A model generated the notes under the pieces. It had not been told where the DNA came from, ran no database searches, and worked only from the letters and a program-made list of their open reading frames with translations. The position numbers and the translations under genes are program-made. 64,000 nucleotides of DNA from Antrihabitans stalactiti (GTDB lineage: Bacteria; Actinomycetota; Actinomycetes; Mycobacteriales; Mycobacteriaceae): NCBI RefSeq assembly GCF_012932915.1, contig NZ_VCQU01000008.1, positions 62,001 to 126,000 of the forward strand, in the 5' to 3' direction. How positions within the stretch are numbered: position 1 is the first letter of the stretch; every line of letters begins with the position of its first letter. Shown here piece by piece: positions 32,925-41,002 of this stretch.

Positions 32925-34329
32925 GGTGCTACTGCGATCTCTGGACCCATTTGCGGTTGCCCGGGGCTACGACATTCCCGACGCGGTCACGATCGGCGAC
33001 ACAGTTCTGTCGCGTAGCGACCTGATCGGCGCCGCAACGTCGGTCGCCGAGCGGATCGCTCGCGCGGACCGGGTTGCAATACTCGCCGAGCCGACGCCCA
33101 CGACGATCATCGCCATCATCGGGTGCCTCATCGCCGGCGTGACTGTCGTCCCGGTGCCACCCGATTCTGGAACCGACGAGCTTGCCCACATCCTGCGCGA
33201 CTCGGGAGCGCAGGCCTGGCTCGGTCCGGCCCCGGATGGTACGGACCTGCCGGTGGTGCCGGTCCGGTTGCATGCCCGGTCGTGGCACACCTACCCCGAA
33301 CCTGACCCGGCCGATATCGCATTCGTGCTCTATACCTCCGGAACAACGGGACCGCCGAAAGGCGTCCTGCTCAGTCGCCGAGCGATTGCGGCGGGGTTGG
33401 ACGCGTTGGCCGAAGCCTGGGCGTGGACGCGGAAAGATGTTCTGGTGCACGGACTTCCGCTCTTCCACGTTCACGGACTCATCCTCGGCGTACTTGGTCC
33501 GCTGCGAGTGGGCAGTCCGCTCGTCCACACCGTGAAGCCGACGCCGCAGGCCTATTCGCAGGCTCGCGGGTCGATGTATTTCGGCGTGCCGACGGTGTGG
33601 TCGCGAATCGCCGACGATGTCGACGCTTGTGCGGCACTCCGGCCAGCGCGCGTGTTGGTGTCCGGCAGTGCGCCGCTACCGATTCCGGTGTTCGAGCGCT
33701 TGGCGGAACTGACGGGTCATGCGCCTGTCGAGCGGTATGGCATGAGCGAAACGATGATCACGCTGTCTGCGCGGGTCGACGGGGAGCGTCGCGCGGGGTG
33801 GGTCGGGTTGCCGGTGACCGGCGTCGAAACCCGGTTGCGCGACGAGGTCGGCAACGACGTGCCGCACGACGGCGAAAGCATCGGCGCGCTGCAGGTGCGC
33901 GGACCGATGTTGTTCGACGGCTATCTCGGCCTGCCGGAAGAGACGGCGAAATGCTGGACCGACGACGGGTGGTTCGACACAGGCGACGTCGCGGCTATTG
34001 GACCTGATGGCTTCCATCGGATCGTCGGACGCGCTTCGACGGACCTGATCAAGTCCGGCGGTTACCGCGTCGGCGCTGTCGAGGTGGAGACAGCGTTGCT
34101 CGGTCATCCCGCGGTGGCCGAGGCCGCGGTCGTCGGCGTCCCCGACGACGACCTCGGGCAGCGCATCGTCGCGTATGTCGTACTTGCGGCGGCGGTGGAC
34201 GAGCAGGACCTCATCGATCACGTCGCCCGCGTCGCATCTGTTCACAAGCGGCCCCGCGAGGTTCGTGTCGTCACCGAACTGCCGCGCAATGCCATGGGAA
34301 AGGTGCAGAAGAAGCGGCTCGGCGGGTAG
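32917..34329 (+). CDS. fadD36: Acyl-CoA synthetase, FadD36-like
   Basis: A 470-residue AMP-forming ligase. The ATP-binding P-loop is FVLYTSGTTGPPKGVLLS; further adenylation motifs are MSETMITLSAR, GWFDTGDVAAIGPDG, IVGRASTDLIKSGGYRVGA and the catalytic Lys near the end in AMGKVQKKRLGG. It is short for the family because the N-terminal part is compact, as in Rv1193 (FadD36, 473 residues), which also follows the proline genes in M. tuberculosis after a few genes. The substrate acid is unknown; malonyl/short-chain activation has been suggested for relatives. GTG 32917 overlaps the pruB gene by eight bases. Confidence 0.88.
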   Translation: MAEVLLRSLDPFAVARGYDIPDAVTIGDTVLSRSDLIGAATSVAERIARADRVAILAEPTPTTIIAIIGCLIAGVTVVPVPPDSGTDELAHILRDSGAQAWLGPAPDGTDLPVVPVRLHARSWHTYPEPDPADIAFVLYTSGTTGPPKGVLLSRRAIAAGLDALAEAWAWTRKDVLVHGLPLFHVHGLILGVLGPLRVGSPLVHTVKPTPQAYSQARGSMYFGVPTVWSRIADDVDACAALRPARVLVSGSAPLPIPVFERLAELTGHAPVERYGMSETMITLSARVDGERRAGWVGLPVTGVETRLRDEVGNDVPHDGESIGALQVRGPMLFDGYLGLPEETAKCWTDDGWFDTGDVAAIGPDGFHRIVGRASTDLIKSGGYRVGAVEVETALLGHPAVAEAAVVGVPDDDLGQRIVAYVVLAAAVDEQDLIDHVARVASVHKRPREVRVVTELPRNAMGKVQKKRLGG

Positions 34330-34338
34330 GTTCGAAAC

Positions 34339-34767
34339 ATGGCTGAAGAGCAGTTGGAAGAGTTGTTCGCGAACACCAAGCTCGCCACGCTGGTCACGTT
34401 GAAACGTGATGGCAGACCACAGATTTCGAACATCATGTATCGCTACGACTCCGCGGCCAGGCAGTTCAAGATTTCCATCACGGCAGACCGTGCGAAGACG
34501 AAGAACATGCAGCGCGACCCGCGAGTCAGCCTGTCCGTCAACGGCAACGGCGGGTGGAACTACGCGGTCGCCGAGGGGCAGGCCGAACTGTCGCCGGTCG
34601 CTAGCGACCCACACGACGCGACCGTGGAAGAACTCGTCGAGTACTACCGTGCCGCAAACGGAGAGCACCCGGACTGGGACGAATATCGGCAGGCGATGGT
34701 GAACGACCATCGACTCGTCCTCACCGTGCACGTCGAGCGGTTCTACGGGATGGTCCGCGGGTCTTGA
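34339..34767 (+). CDS. F420/FMN-binding split-barrel protein, Rv1155-like
   Basis: A 142-residue pyridoxamine-oxidase-fold protein. It aligns with Rv1155 through LATLVTLKRDGRPQISNIMY, ADRAKTKNMQRDPRVSLSVN, WNYAVAEGQAEL and HPDWDEYRQAMVNDHRLVLT. Rv1155 binds coenzyme F420 and belongs to the F420-dependent reductase group of split barrels. FO synthase is encoded 10 kb upstream, so the cofactor is available. It begins nine bases after the fadD36 stop and is followed by a second split-barrel gene. Confidence 0.9.
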   Translation: MAEEQLEELFANTKLATLVTLKRDGRPQISNIMYRYDSAARQFKISITADRAKTKNMQRDPRVSLSVNGNGGWNYAVAEGQAELSPVASDPHDATVEELVEYYRAANGEHPDWDEYRQAMVNDHRLVLTVHVERFYGMVRGS

Positions 34768-34788
34768 CCTCGAGTGCCGTCGAGGTTC

Positions 34789-34794
34789 TAGCGT
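34789..34794 (+). promoter_or_regulatory. Candidate -10 element of a leaderless transcript
   Basis: TAGCGT followed by seven bases and ATG 34802. A 7-bp hairpin (ACCTCGA/TCGAGGT, 34767-34786) lies just before it and may end the previous transcript, although it lacks a T-run. Confidence 0.35.
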
Positions 34795-34801
34795 TGCGTG
34801 C

Positions 34802-35167
34802 ATGGATGAACTGACGACCGGCCAACTCGAATACCTGGGCACTCAGCGGCTGGGGCGCCTCGCCACCGTCAGCAAAACGGGCGCGCCGCAGAACAATCCC
34901 GTCGGCTTCCGATACAACGCCGAGCTAGGAACAATCGACATCGGCGGTCATCGAATGGGGGAGTCGAAGAAGTTTCGCAACATCGCGACGAACGACAAGG
35001 TGGCGTTCGTCGTCGACGACATCGCGTCGGTCCAGCCGTGGCGGGTGCGCATGGTCGAGATCCGCGGCACCGCCGAGGCGCTGACCGACGTGGACCCGCC
35101 GATGAAGGGGATGTCGCGCGAGATCATCCGCATCCATCCGCAGCGGGTGATTGCGTTCGGGCTTTAG
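34802..35167 (+). CDS. PPOX-class F420-dependent family protein (MSMEG_5819 type)
   Basis: A 121-residue split-barrel protein. LEYLGTQRLGRLATVSKTG, PQNNPVGFRYNAELGTIDIG, GHRMGESKKFRNIATND and VAFVVDDIASVQPWRVRMVE match the TIGR04023 / MSMEG_5819 subfamily of probable F420-dependent enzymes. Substrate unknown. Its stop overlaps that of the convergent echA12 gene by sharing bases 35164-35167. Confidence 0.88.
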   Translation: MDELTTGQLEYLGTQRLGRLATVSKTGAPQNNPVGFRYNAELGTIDIGGHRMGESKKFRNIATNDKVAFVVDDIASVQPWRVRMVEIRGTAEALTDVDPPMKGMSREIIRIHPQRVIAFGL

Positions 35168-35967
35168 TCTTTGAAGCTTGGGTTGCGCTTCTCCTTGCGC
35201 GCGGCGGTCGCTTCTTCGAAGTTGTTCGTCATCAGGCGCACTAGCAGTTGTCCGAGGCCCTCCTGATTCATGTGCGCTTCCAGCGACCCGGCGTCCAAGC
35301 TCGACCAGAGGGTCCGCTTGGTGAGTTCGATGCCCGGGCGCGAGAACTCGGCGATCCGCAACGCGACCTCGTACGCCGCGTCGAGCAGAGAATCGTTTGC
35401 GACGCATCGTGATACGAGCCCGATGCGCTCGGCTTCGGCTGCCGAGACGTCGCGGCCGGTCAGCATGATCTCGAATGCGCGAGACGATCCGACGGCGCGG
35501 GGGAGCAGGTAGCTGAGTCCGAGTTCGCTTGCGGTCAGTCCGTTGTTGATGCCTGCGGCACGAAAGTAGGCGTCGTCGGCAGCGATACGGATGTCGCTTG
35601 CGAGCGCCAGACAGAGGCCACCGCCGATGGCCGCGCCGTTGACTGCGCTGATGACGGGTTGATGCATGCGGCGGATTGTGAGGACGACGTTGTCGAGCAG
35701 TTCCATAGCGCGAAGGGCGACAGTCGGTCTGGTCAGTCCGTCGATGTGGGGTGGGCGGCCCGCGGACGTCTGGTCCGCGCCGGAGCAGAACGAGGCGCCT
35801 GCGCCGGTGACCACGACCGCGCGGACGTCGTTGTCGTGGCTGATCTCCTCGAGTGTTTCCCGCAGCGGCACCATGACATCGAAGGCCATCGCGTTGCGAC
35901 GCTCCGGCCGGTTGAGCGTGACAAGTGCAACGCCGGGATGTGGGCGGTCGACCAGGACAAAGTTCAC
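35164..35967 (-). CDS. echA12: Enoyl-CoA hydratase EchA12-like
   Basis: A 267-residue crotonase-fold enzyme. It is very similar to Rv1472 (EchA12): RPERRNAMAFDVMVPLRETL, GASFCSGADQTSAG, LTRPTVALRAMELLD, MHQPVISAVNGAAIGGGLCL, YFRAAGINNGLTASELGLSY and IELTKRTLWSSLDAGSLEAH all have close counterparts. The oxyanion-hole segments (SGAD and GAAIGGG) are intact. The start is GTG 35967, six bases after a TAGACT hexamer on the minus strand. The overlapping KstR-type operator suggests induction by sterol degradation products; the exact hydration substrate is not known. Confidence 0.9.
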   Translation of the reverse strand: MNFVLVDRPHPGVALVTLNRPERRNAMAFDVMVPLRETLEEISHDNDVRAVVVTGAGASFCSGADQTSAGRPPHIDGLTRPTVALRAMELLDNVVLTIRRMHQPVISAVNGAAIGGGLCLALASDIRIAADDAYFRAAGINNGLTASELGLSYLLPRAVGSSRAFEIMLTGRDVSAAEAERIGLVSRCVANDSLLDAAYEVALRIAEFSRPGIELTKRTLWSSLDAGSLEAHMNQEGLGQLLVRLMTNNFEEATAARKEKRNPSFKD

Positions 35968-35973
35968 GCCGTC

Positions 35974-35995
35974 AGTCTAGAACGTGTTCTAGAAT
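35974..35995. promoter_or_regulatory. Divergent leaderless -10 elements
   Basis: On the plus strand TAGAAT (35990-35995) precedes ATG 36002 by six bases. On the minus strand TAGACT (35979 down to 35974) precedes GTG 35967 by six bases. The two start codons are only 34 bp apart, and neither has a ribosome site, so both genes are likely leaderless and controlled from this short stretch. Confidence 0.55.
35976..35993. promoter_or_regulatory. KstR-type operator
   Basis: TCTAGAACGTGTTCTAGA is an 18-bp palindrome around a GT centre. Its inner 14 bases (35978-35991) fit the KstR consensus TnnAACnnGTTnnA exactly. KstR is the TetR repressor of cholesterol catabolism in Mycobacterium and Rhodococcus. 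The site overlaps the -10 elements of both divergent genes, an ideal place for repression. Confidence 0.8.
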
Positions 35996-36001
35996 TGCGG
36001 G

Positions 36002-36493
36002 ATGGGTCGGTTCAGTCGTGAAGAGCTGCAAGGCGCGGTCGACAACTATTCCGCGGTCGTCGGCAGGTGTTCGGCCACGGGCGACTGGTCGCCGTTCGCC
36101 GATCTCTTCACCGAAGATGTCCAATACATCGAGCATGCGTATGGCGAGTTCACGGCACGCGAGGACGTCCGGGCCTGGATCGTCGACGTGATGTCACCGT
36201 TCCCGCATATGCGACTCGAGCACGACTGGATCGCGTTCGACGACGTCAACGATGCGGTCGTCGTCTGTATTGCCAATATCCTCGATCACCCGACCGAGCC
36301 CGGCGTGGAGTTCCGATTCCCCAATATTTCGCGGCTCGTGTACGCGGGCGACGGCCTGTTCTCGTCCCAGGAAGACATCTACAACCCGGCACGCGACGCA
36401 CCCCGGGTGGTCGGTGAGTGGCTGCGCGCGGGCGGAACGATGTTGTGTGAACCTCGGGTTCAGATGAAGCATGTCTTCACGACGCGTGGTTGA
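36002..36493 (+). CDS. SnoaL-like / NTF2-family protein
   Basis: A 163-residue protein with the cone-shaped SnoaL/NTF2 fold: ELQGAVDNYSAVVGRC, DWSPFADLFTEDVQYIEHAY, GEFTAREDVRAWIVDVMSPF, PHMRLEHDWIAFDDVNDAVV and FRFPNISRLVYAGDGLFSSQ. This fold serves isomerases, hydratases and limonene-epoxide-like hydrolases; the Asp and Tyr/His residues in DVQYIEHAY could be catalytic. Divergent from echA12 across a KstR-type box, so a role in steroid or terpenoid side-product metabolism is plausible but not shown. Confidence 0.8.
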   Translation: MGRFSREELQGAVDNYSAVVGRCSATGDWSPFADLFTEDVQYIEHAYGEFTAREDVRAWIVDVMSPFPHMRLEHDWIAFDDVNDAVVVCIANILDHPTEPGVEFRFPNISRLVYAGDGLFSSQEDIYNPARDAPRVVGEWLRAGGTMLCEPRVQMKHVFTTRG

Positions 36494-36536
36494 ACGTAAC
36501 TCCTGTTAATAGTCAGCGAATCTCCGGACAGACCAG

Positions 36537-36568
36537 GTAGCCATCGAGGATGATATTTCGATGGCTAC
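36537..36568 (+). promoter_or_regulatory. Hairpin enclosing the trehalase start codon
   Basis: A perfect 11-bp inverted repeat: GTAGCCATCGA at 36537-36547 and its complement at 36558-36568, loop of ten bases. The ATG at 36561-36563 is inside the right arm, and the ribosome site GAGGA (36546-36550) straddles stem and loop. In the mRNA this would block initiation unless melted or bound, like an RNA thermometer or a protein-controlled translational operator. Confidence 0.6.
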
Positions 36569-38594
36569 GGCGGCAAGTGAGACGGCGAAAAAACCAGCGC
36601 GGCGAAGCGGGGGTGCCACGGCGGAAGTAGAGGTGGAAGCGCCCCTCGAGGTGACGGTCGACGACCGTGGTTCGCTCGGCGCCGGGCTCGCGAAACGCAG
36701 TCCGTTTCCGCCGATCGACGAATATGCCTTCCTATCCGATTGCGAGACAACCTGTTTGATCGCACCAAATGGTGCGGTCGAGTGGATGTGTATGCCTCGC
36801 CCGGACAGTCCGAGCGTGTTCGGCGCCATCCTCGACCGGAGCGCCGGCCATTTTCGTGTCGGTCCGTACGGTCAGAACGTTCCGTCGCAGCGGGTTTATC
36901 GACCCGGCGGTCTGATTGTGGAAACCACCTGGCAAACCGAGACCGGGTGGCTCGTCGTCCACGACGCGCTGATCATGGGCGATTGGCACAACACCGATAA
37001 GCGTTCGAAGACACACAAGCGCGCGCCGACCGACTGGGATGCCGAGCACATTCTGCTCCGCACGATCAAATGCGTCAGTGGCACAGTCGAATTGGAAGTC
37101 AGCTGCGAGCCGGCGTTCGACTACCACCGCCGCCCGGCCAAGTGGGAGTACACCGGGCAGGTCTACGAAGAGGCAACCGCCACATGCGAAGGCAGCGCCG
37201 ACTGGTCGCAGCCGACGCTGAAGCTCACCACCAACCTTCGCCTCGGCATCGAAGGTCCGGAAGCGAACGCGCGCACTCGGATGTCCGAAGGTGACGAAGC
37301 GTTCGTCGCGCTGTCCTGGTCGCCGCTGCCTGCGCCGAAAACGCAGGAAGAGGCCCTGAAGAAGATGTGGGCGACGTCCGAATGTTGGCGTCAGTGGCTC
37401 ACCATCGGCAAGTTCCCCGATCACCCGTGGCGTGGATATCTGCAGCAGAGCGCGCTGGCGTTGAAGGGCCTGACCTTCGCCCCGACCGGAGCCCTGATGG
37501 CAGCGTCCACCACGTCGTTGCCGGAAACGCCTGGCGGCGTTCGCAACTGGGATTACCGCTATGCGTGGGTTCGCGACTCCACCTTCGCCTTGTGGGGCCT
37601 GCATACGCTCGGTCTCGACCGTGAGGCCAACAACTTCTTCCACTTCCTCTCCGATGTCGCCGTAGACCAGAAGACCGGTGAACCGCTCACCCTGCAGGTC
37701 ATGTACAGCGTCGGAGGGGAAAAGACGCTCACCGAATTCGAGCTGCCGCACCTGTCGGGATACGACGAGGCGCGGCCGGTCCGCATCGGCAACGGTGCCT
37801 TCGATCAGCGTCAACACGACGTATGGGGCGCGATGCTCGACTCGGTCTACCTGCACGTCCGCTCGCGTGAGCACGTACCCGAGGCGTTGTGGCCGATCCT
37901 GAAGAAGCAGGTCGAAGAGGCGATCGACAACTGGCGACTCCCGGACCGCGGAATCTGGGAAGTCCGCGGCGAGCCGCAGCATTTCGTGTCGTCGAAGGTC
38001 TTCTGCTGGGTCGCACTCGACCGCGGCGCGAAGCTCGCAGTCATGCACGGCGAGAAGGAATACGCCGCCAAGTGGAACAAGATCGCCGACGAGATCAAGG
38101 CCGACATCCTTGCCCACGGCGTCGACAAGCGCGGCGTGTTCACCCAGCGTTACGGCGCCCCTGCCCTCGACGCCTCGGCCCTGATGATTCCGTTGCTGCG
38201 CTTCCTGCCGCCCGGTGACGAACGAGTCAAGGCGACGGTCCTCGCGATCGCCGACGAACTGACCGTCGACGGCCTGGTCCTGCGCTACAAAGTCGAGGAA
38301 ACCGACGACGGCCTGGTCGGTGAAGAAGGAACCTTCACCATCTGCTCCTTCTGGCTCGTCTCCGCCCTCGTCGAGGTCGGCGAACTGGTCCGCGCCAAGC
38401 AACTATGCGAACGCCTCCTCGCCTTCGCCAGTCCGCTGAAGCTCTACGCCGAGGAAATCGACACCCGAACCGGTCGGCATCTGGGCAACTTCCCCCAGGC
38501 TTTCACCCACCTCGCCCTCATCAACGCGGTCGTCCACGTCATCCGAGCCGAGCAGGACGTTGAGACTGGGGAATTCCAGCCCGCCCACCAGTAG
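36561..38594 (+). CDS. GH15 family glucoamylase-like trehalase
   Basis: A 677-residue glycoside hydrolase of family 15. After a 45-residue Ala/Glu-rich leader come the N-terminal beta-sandwich (FLSDCETTCLIAPNGAVEWM, CMPRPDSPSVFGAILD) and the (alpha/alpha)6 barrel with the signatures VRNWDYRYAWVRDSTFALWG, GDERVKATV and GLVGEEGTFTICSFWLVSAL, whose Glu residues are candidate acid/base catalysts. Length and motifs agree with the mycobacterial GH15 trehalase (Rv2402, MSMEG_4535), which hydrolyses trehalose to glucose. The freed glucose could feed PpgK, encoded 4 kb downstream. The start is wrapped in a perfect hairpin. Alternative: an alpha-glucan glucohydrolase. Confidence 0.9.
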   Translation: MATAASETAKKPARRSGGATAEVEVEAPLEVTVDDRGSLGAGLAKRSPFPPIDEYAFLSDCETTCLIAPNGAVEWMCMPRPDSPSVFGAILDRSAGHFRVGPYGQNVPSQRVYRPGGLIVETTWQTETGWLVVHDALIMGDWHNTDKRSKTHKRAPTDWDAEHILLRTIKCVSGTVELEVSCEPAFDYHRRPAKWEYTGQVYEEATATCEGSADWSQPTLKLTTNLRLGIEGPEANARTRMSEGDEAFVALSWSPLPAPKTQEEALKKMWATSECWRQWLTIGKFPDHPWRGYLQQSALALKGLTFAPTGALMAASTTSLPETPGGVRNWDYRYAWVRDSTFALWGLHTLGLDREANNFFHFLSDVAVDQKTGEPLTLQVMYSVGGEKTLTEFELPHLSGYDEARPVRIGNGAFDQRQHDVWGAMLDSVYLHVRSREHVPEALWPILKKQVEEAIDNWRLPDRGIWEVRGEPQHFVSSKVFCWVALDRGAKLAVMHGEKEYAAKWNKIADEIKADILAHGVDKRGVFTQRYGAPALDASALMIPLLRFLPPGDERVKATVLAIADELTVDGLVLRYKVEETDDGLVGEEGTFTICSFWLVSALVEVGELVRAKQLCERLLAFASPLKLYAEEIDTRTGRHLGNFPQAFTHLALINAVVHVIRAEQDVETGEFQPAHQ

Positions 38595-38622
38595 CCACTG
38601 CATGAATGCGCCTTCTCGCGCA

Positions 38623-38674
38623 GCGTGAATGTCACATTCAGTCGGTCTAACCGGTTGGCTGTGACATTGATGCG
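38623..38674 (+). repeat. Palindromic intergenic repeat, copy 1
   Basis: A 52-bp element beginning GCGTGAATGTCACATTCAG and ending GTGACATTGATGCG. It folds as one long imperfect hairpin around a central CGGTCTAACCG. Copies 2 (38764-38815) and 3 (39820-39871) have the same orientation and length. A fragment of the outer arm (GCATGAATGCG) also occurs at 38600. Confidence 0.85.
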
Positions 38675-38763
38675 GTTTGAGGGCGGATACTTCGGCTATG
38701 GGCGGCCACTTCGCCTATTTCGGTCTTCCGCAGCCGCTTCGCTCTTCTAGGCCAACCCATTTC

Positions 38764-38815
38764 GCATGAATGTCACATTCAGCCGGTCTGACCGGTTCGC
38801 TGTGACATTGATGCG
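38764..38815 (+). repeat. Palindromic intergenic repeat, copy 2
   Basis: The most symmetric copy: the two 25-base arms around a central T (CCGGTC-T-GACCGG) agree at 20 of 25 positions. Ends 14 bases before the start of the AbiEi-like gene. Confidence 0.85.
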
Positions 38816-38829
38816 ATTGCGGGCGGGGA

Positions 38830-39825
38830 ATGTCGGACCCTCGGGCAATACTCGCCGGCATGAAACGGGGGAAATGGGCGGACGATCCAGCGTTGCTGTG
38901 GCAGGTCGCCGTGAATGGGGTCATCAAGAGCACGGCATTGCAGGAGTTGGGGGTTGCTGGAAGCACAGTCACTGCGAGGTGTCGCGACGGCGGACAATGG
39001 CAGCGGATACTGCCGGGAATTGTACTGCTGCACAACGGAGTTCCATCCCAGTTGCAGCGTTGCACGGCAGCCCTATTGTATGGCGGCGACGGGGCAGTTC
39101 TCTCGGGCCACGCGTCGCTCGGCGCTCACGGCTATGCACCGAGCGGTTCGATGAGCGGCGTGCACGTCCTCGTGCCACCCGAACGGCACAGGGCCTCAAC
39201 CTCATTCGTGACGGTAGAGCGCACATGGCGAATGCCCGATGGCGTCATGCGTGGGAGCCTGCGTTGCGCCCCGATTGCGCGGAGTGTTGTCGATGCCGCG
39301 CGACGTGCACGCCACGCCGACCAATGCCGCGCACTGATCGCGAGTGCAGTGCAGCGCGGTGATGTGTCCGTCGACGAACTTGCGATGGAGCTAGCTGACG
39401 GACCGCGTCGCTACAGTGCTGGGCCTCGCAGTGTTCTCGCCGAACTCGGCACCAACGCGCACTCGGTGGCAGAGATCGATGCACAGAAGCTCTATGCCAA
39501 ATCGGGGCTGCCCGCGATGGTGTTCAACAGGGACCTCTTCACATCCGATGGAAGCTTCCTCGCCCGGCCTGACGGGTGGTTAGACGAGGTCGGACTTGCA
39601 TGGGAGATCGACTCACTCGCGCATCATCTTTCGCCCGCGGACCACGAGGCGACGGTCCTTCGGCGCGCGCTGTTACGCAGGCACGGCGTCGTGGTGGTCG
39701 AGCATTTGCCGAGAACAATCCTCGGGGCGCCCGCAATGGTATTGGCCGACTTGCGATCCGATTACGAACTTGCTCGAAGTCGGCCGCGACCCAAGCTATA
39801 CCTACGCGACGCGCTTGCCGCATGA
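38830..39825 (+). CDS. AbiEi-antitoxin-like protein with VSR/DUF559-type C-terminus
   Basis: A 331-residue protein. The N-terminal part (WQVAVNGVIKSTALQELGVA, STVTARCRDGGQWQRILPGI) is a winged-helix AbiEi_4-like domain, a middle part (SGHASLGAHGYAP, VHVLVPPERHR, CAPIARSVVDAARRA) is the usual linker domain, and the C-terminal part (SFLARPDGWLDEVGLAWEID, HHLSPADHEATVLRRALLRR, HGVVVVEH) resembles the VSR-like DUF559 endonuclease fold, with D and E in place for metal binding. Such proteins are abundant as multi-copy genes in Rhodococcus and relatives; no toxin partner is adjacent and no role is established. It is flanked on both sides by the palindromic repeat, and copy 3 supplies its stop codon. 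Confidence 0.8.
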   Translation: MSDPRAILAGMKRGKWADDPALLWQVAVNGVIKSTALQELGVAGSTVTARCRDGGQWQRILPGIVLLHNGVPSQLQRCTAALLYGGDGAVLSGHASLGAHGYAPSGSMSGVHVLVPPERHRASTSFVTVERTWRMPDGVMRGSLRCAPIARSVVDAARRARHADQCRALIASAVQRGDVSVDELAMELADGPRRYSAGPRSVLAELGTNAHSVAEIDAQKLYAKSGLPAMVFNRDLFTSDGSFLARPDGWLDEVGLAWEIDSLAHHLSPADHEATVLRRALLRRHGVVVVEHLPRTILGAPAMVLADLRSDYELARSRPRPKLYLRDALAA

Positions 39826-39871
39826 ATGCCGCATTCAACCGGTTAGATCGATTGGATGTGACATTGATGCG
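39820..39871 (+). repeat. Palindromic intergenic repeat, copy 3
   Basis: Third, more diverged copy, starting GCATGAATGCCGCATTCAAC and ending GTGACATTGATGCG. Its first bases, GCATGA, contain the TGA that ends the AbiEi-like gene, so the element appears to have landed in the 3' end of the gene or to have been recruited as its stop. Confidence 0.8.
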
Positions 39872-39927
39872 GCCTGAGGCAGTGGCGGGGGCCGGCGGAC
39901 GCGCGGACACGGGCGAACAAACGAAAA

Positions 39928-39956
39928 GGCCGCCACTACCAGAAGGAGCGACGGCC
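39928..39956 (-). terminator. Terminator of the ppgK-zwf-gnd operon
   Basis: On the minus strand, GGCCGTCGCT and AGTGGCGGCC form a 10-bp stem including two G-T pairs around a nine-base loop, directly followed by TTTTCGTTTGTT. It starts 10 bases after the gnd stop. Confidence 0.7.
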
Positions 39957-39966
39957 GTTGCGCTGA

Positions 39967-40989
39967 CTACTTGTGCGGCAACTCGTGGTGGCCACCGAAT
40001 GCCTTGCGCATAGCGGAGAGGACCTTGTTGGCGTAGAGGGATTCGCCGCGGGAGTCGAAGCGGCTGTAGAGCGAGGCGGTGAGGACGGCTGCGGGGACGC
40101 CTTCGTCGATGGCGGCGGCGACGGTCCAACGGCCTTCACCGGAGTCGGAGACGCGGCCACCGAAGGTGTCGAGGGTCGGGTCGGCGTAGAGGGCCGCTGC
40201 GGTGAGGTCCAGCAACCAGGAGGCAACTACCGATCCGCGACGCCACACCTCGGTGACTTCCTTGAGGTCGATGTCGTATTGGTAGAGCTCCGGGTTATCG
40301 AGCGGGGTCTCCTCGGCAGAGAATTCGCCTGCGGAACGCGACCCGATGTTGGCCTTGTGCAGGATGTTCATGCCTTCGGCGTAGGCGGCCATCGCGCCGT
40401 ATTCGATGCCGTTGTGCACCATCTTCACGAAGTGGCCCGCACCCGCCGGACCGCAGTGCAGGTAGCCCTGCTCGGACGTCGACGGCTCACCTTCACGACC
40501 GGGTGTGCGCTCGACATCGCCGATGCCGGGGGCGATCGACTTCAGGAGTGGATCGAGATGCTCGACCTGTGCCGTCTCGCCACCGATCATCAGGCAGAAA
40601 CCACGGGCCAGGCCGAACACGCCGCCGGACGTGCCGATGTCGACGTAGTGGATGCCCTTGGGCTTCAGGGCCTTCGAGCGCTTGATGTCTTCGTGGTAGC
40701 GGCTGTTGCCACCGTCGATGATGATGTCGCCTTCCTCCATGAGGTCGGCGAGCTGATCGATGACCTTGCCGGTGATACCGGCGGGGATCATGACCCAGGC
40801 AACGCGAGGCTTTTCCAACTTGGAGACGAACTCGGCGAGGTCTGTGGTGCCGAACTCGGCACCTTCCTCGATCAACTCCTTCACCGGTCCGTCGTTGACG
40901 TCGAACACCACTGCAGTGTGGCCGTCTTTCATGATGCGGCGAACGATGTTCGCGCCCATGCGGCCGAGGCCGACCATTCCTAGCTGCAT
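39967..40989 (-). CDS. gnd: 6-phosphogluconate dehydrogenase (decarboxylating)
   Basis: A 340-residue enzyme that converts 6-phosphogluconate to ribulose-5-phosphate and CO2 with NAD(P). QLGMVGLGRMGANIVRR is the Rossmann dinucleotide site; DGGNSRYHEDIKR, DIGTSGGVFGLARGFCLMIG, the catalytic Lys in GHFVKMVHNGIEYGAMAAYA and the C-terminal helices complete the fold. The length of about 340 places it in the short, Gnd2/YqeC-like class (Rv1122) rather than the 480-residue class. The ATG at 40989 has GGAG seven bases upstream. It follows zwf by 13 bases and closes the operon. Confidence 0.96.
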   Translation of the reverse strand: MQLGMVGLGRMGANIVRRIMKDGHTAVVFDVNDGPVKELIEEGAEFGTTDLAEFVSKLEKPRVAWVMIPAGITGKVIDQLADLMEEGDIIIDGGNSRYHEDIKRSKALKPKGIHYVDIGTSGGVFGLARGFCLMIGGETAQVEHLDPLLKSIAPGIGDVERTPGREGEPSTSEQGYLHCGPAGAGHFVKMVHNGIEYGAMAAYAEGMNILHKANIGSRSAGEFSAEETPLDNPELYQYDIDLKEVTEVWRRGSVVASWLLDLTAAALYADPTLDTFGGRVSDSGEGRWTVAAAIDEGVPAAVLTASLYSRFDSRGESLYANKVLSAMRKAFGGHHELPHK

Positions 40990-41002
40990 TACGTCTCCAT
41001 CC

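Noticed and set aside
38600-39871. CRISPR array
   Set aside because: The three repeats are separated by 89 and about 1000 bases of unrelated lengths and include a gene; there are no regular spacers or cas genes.
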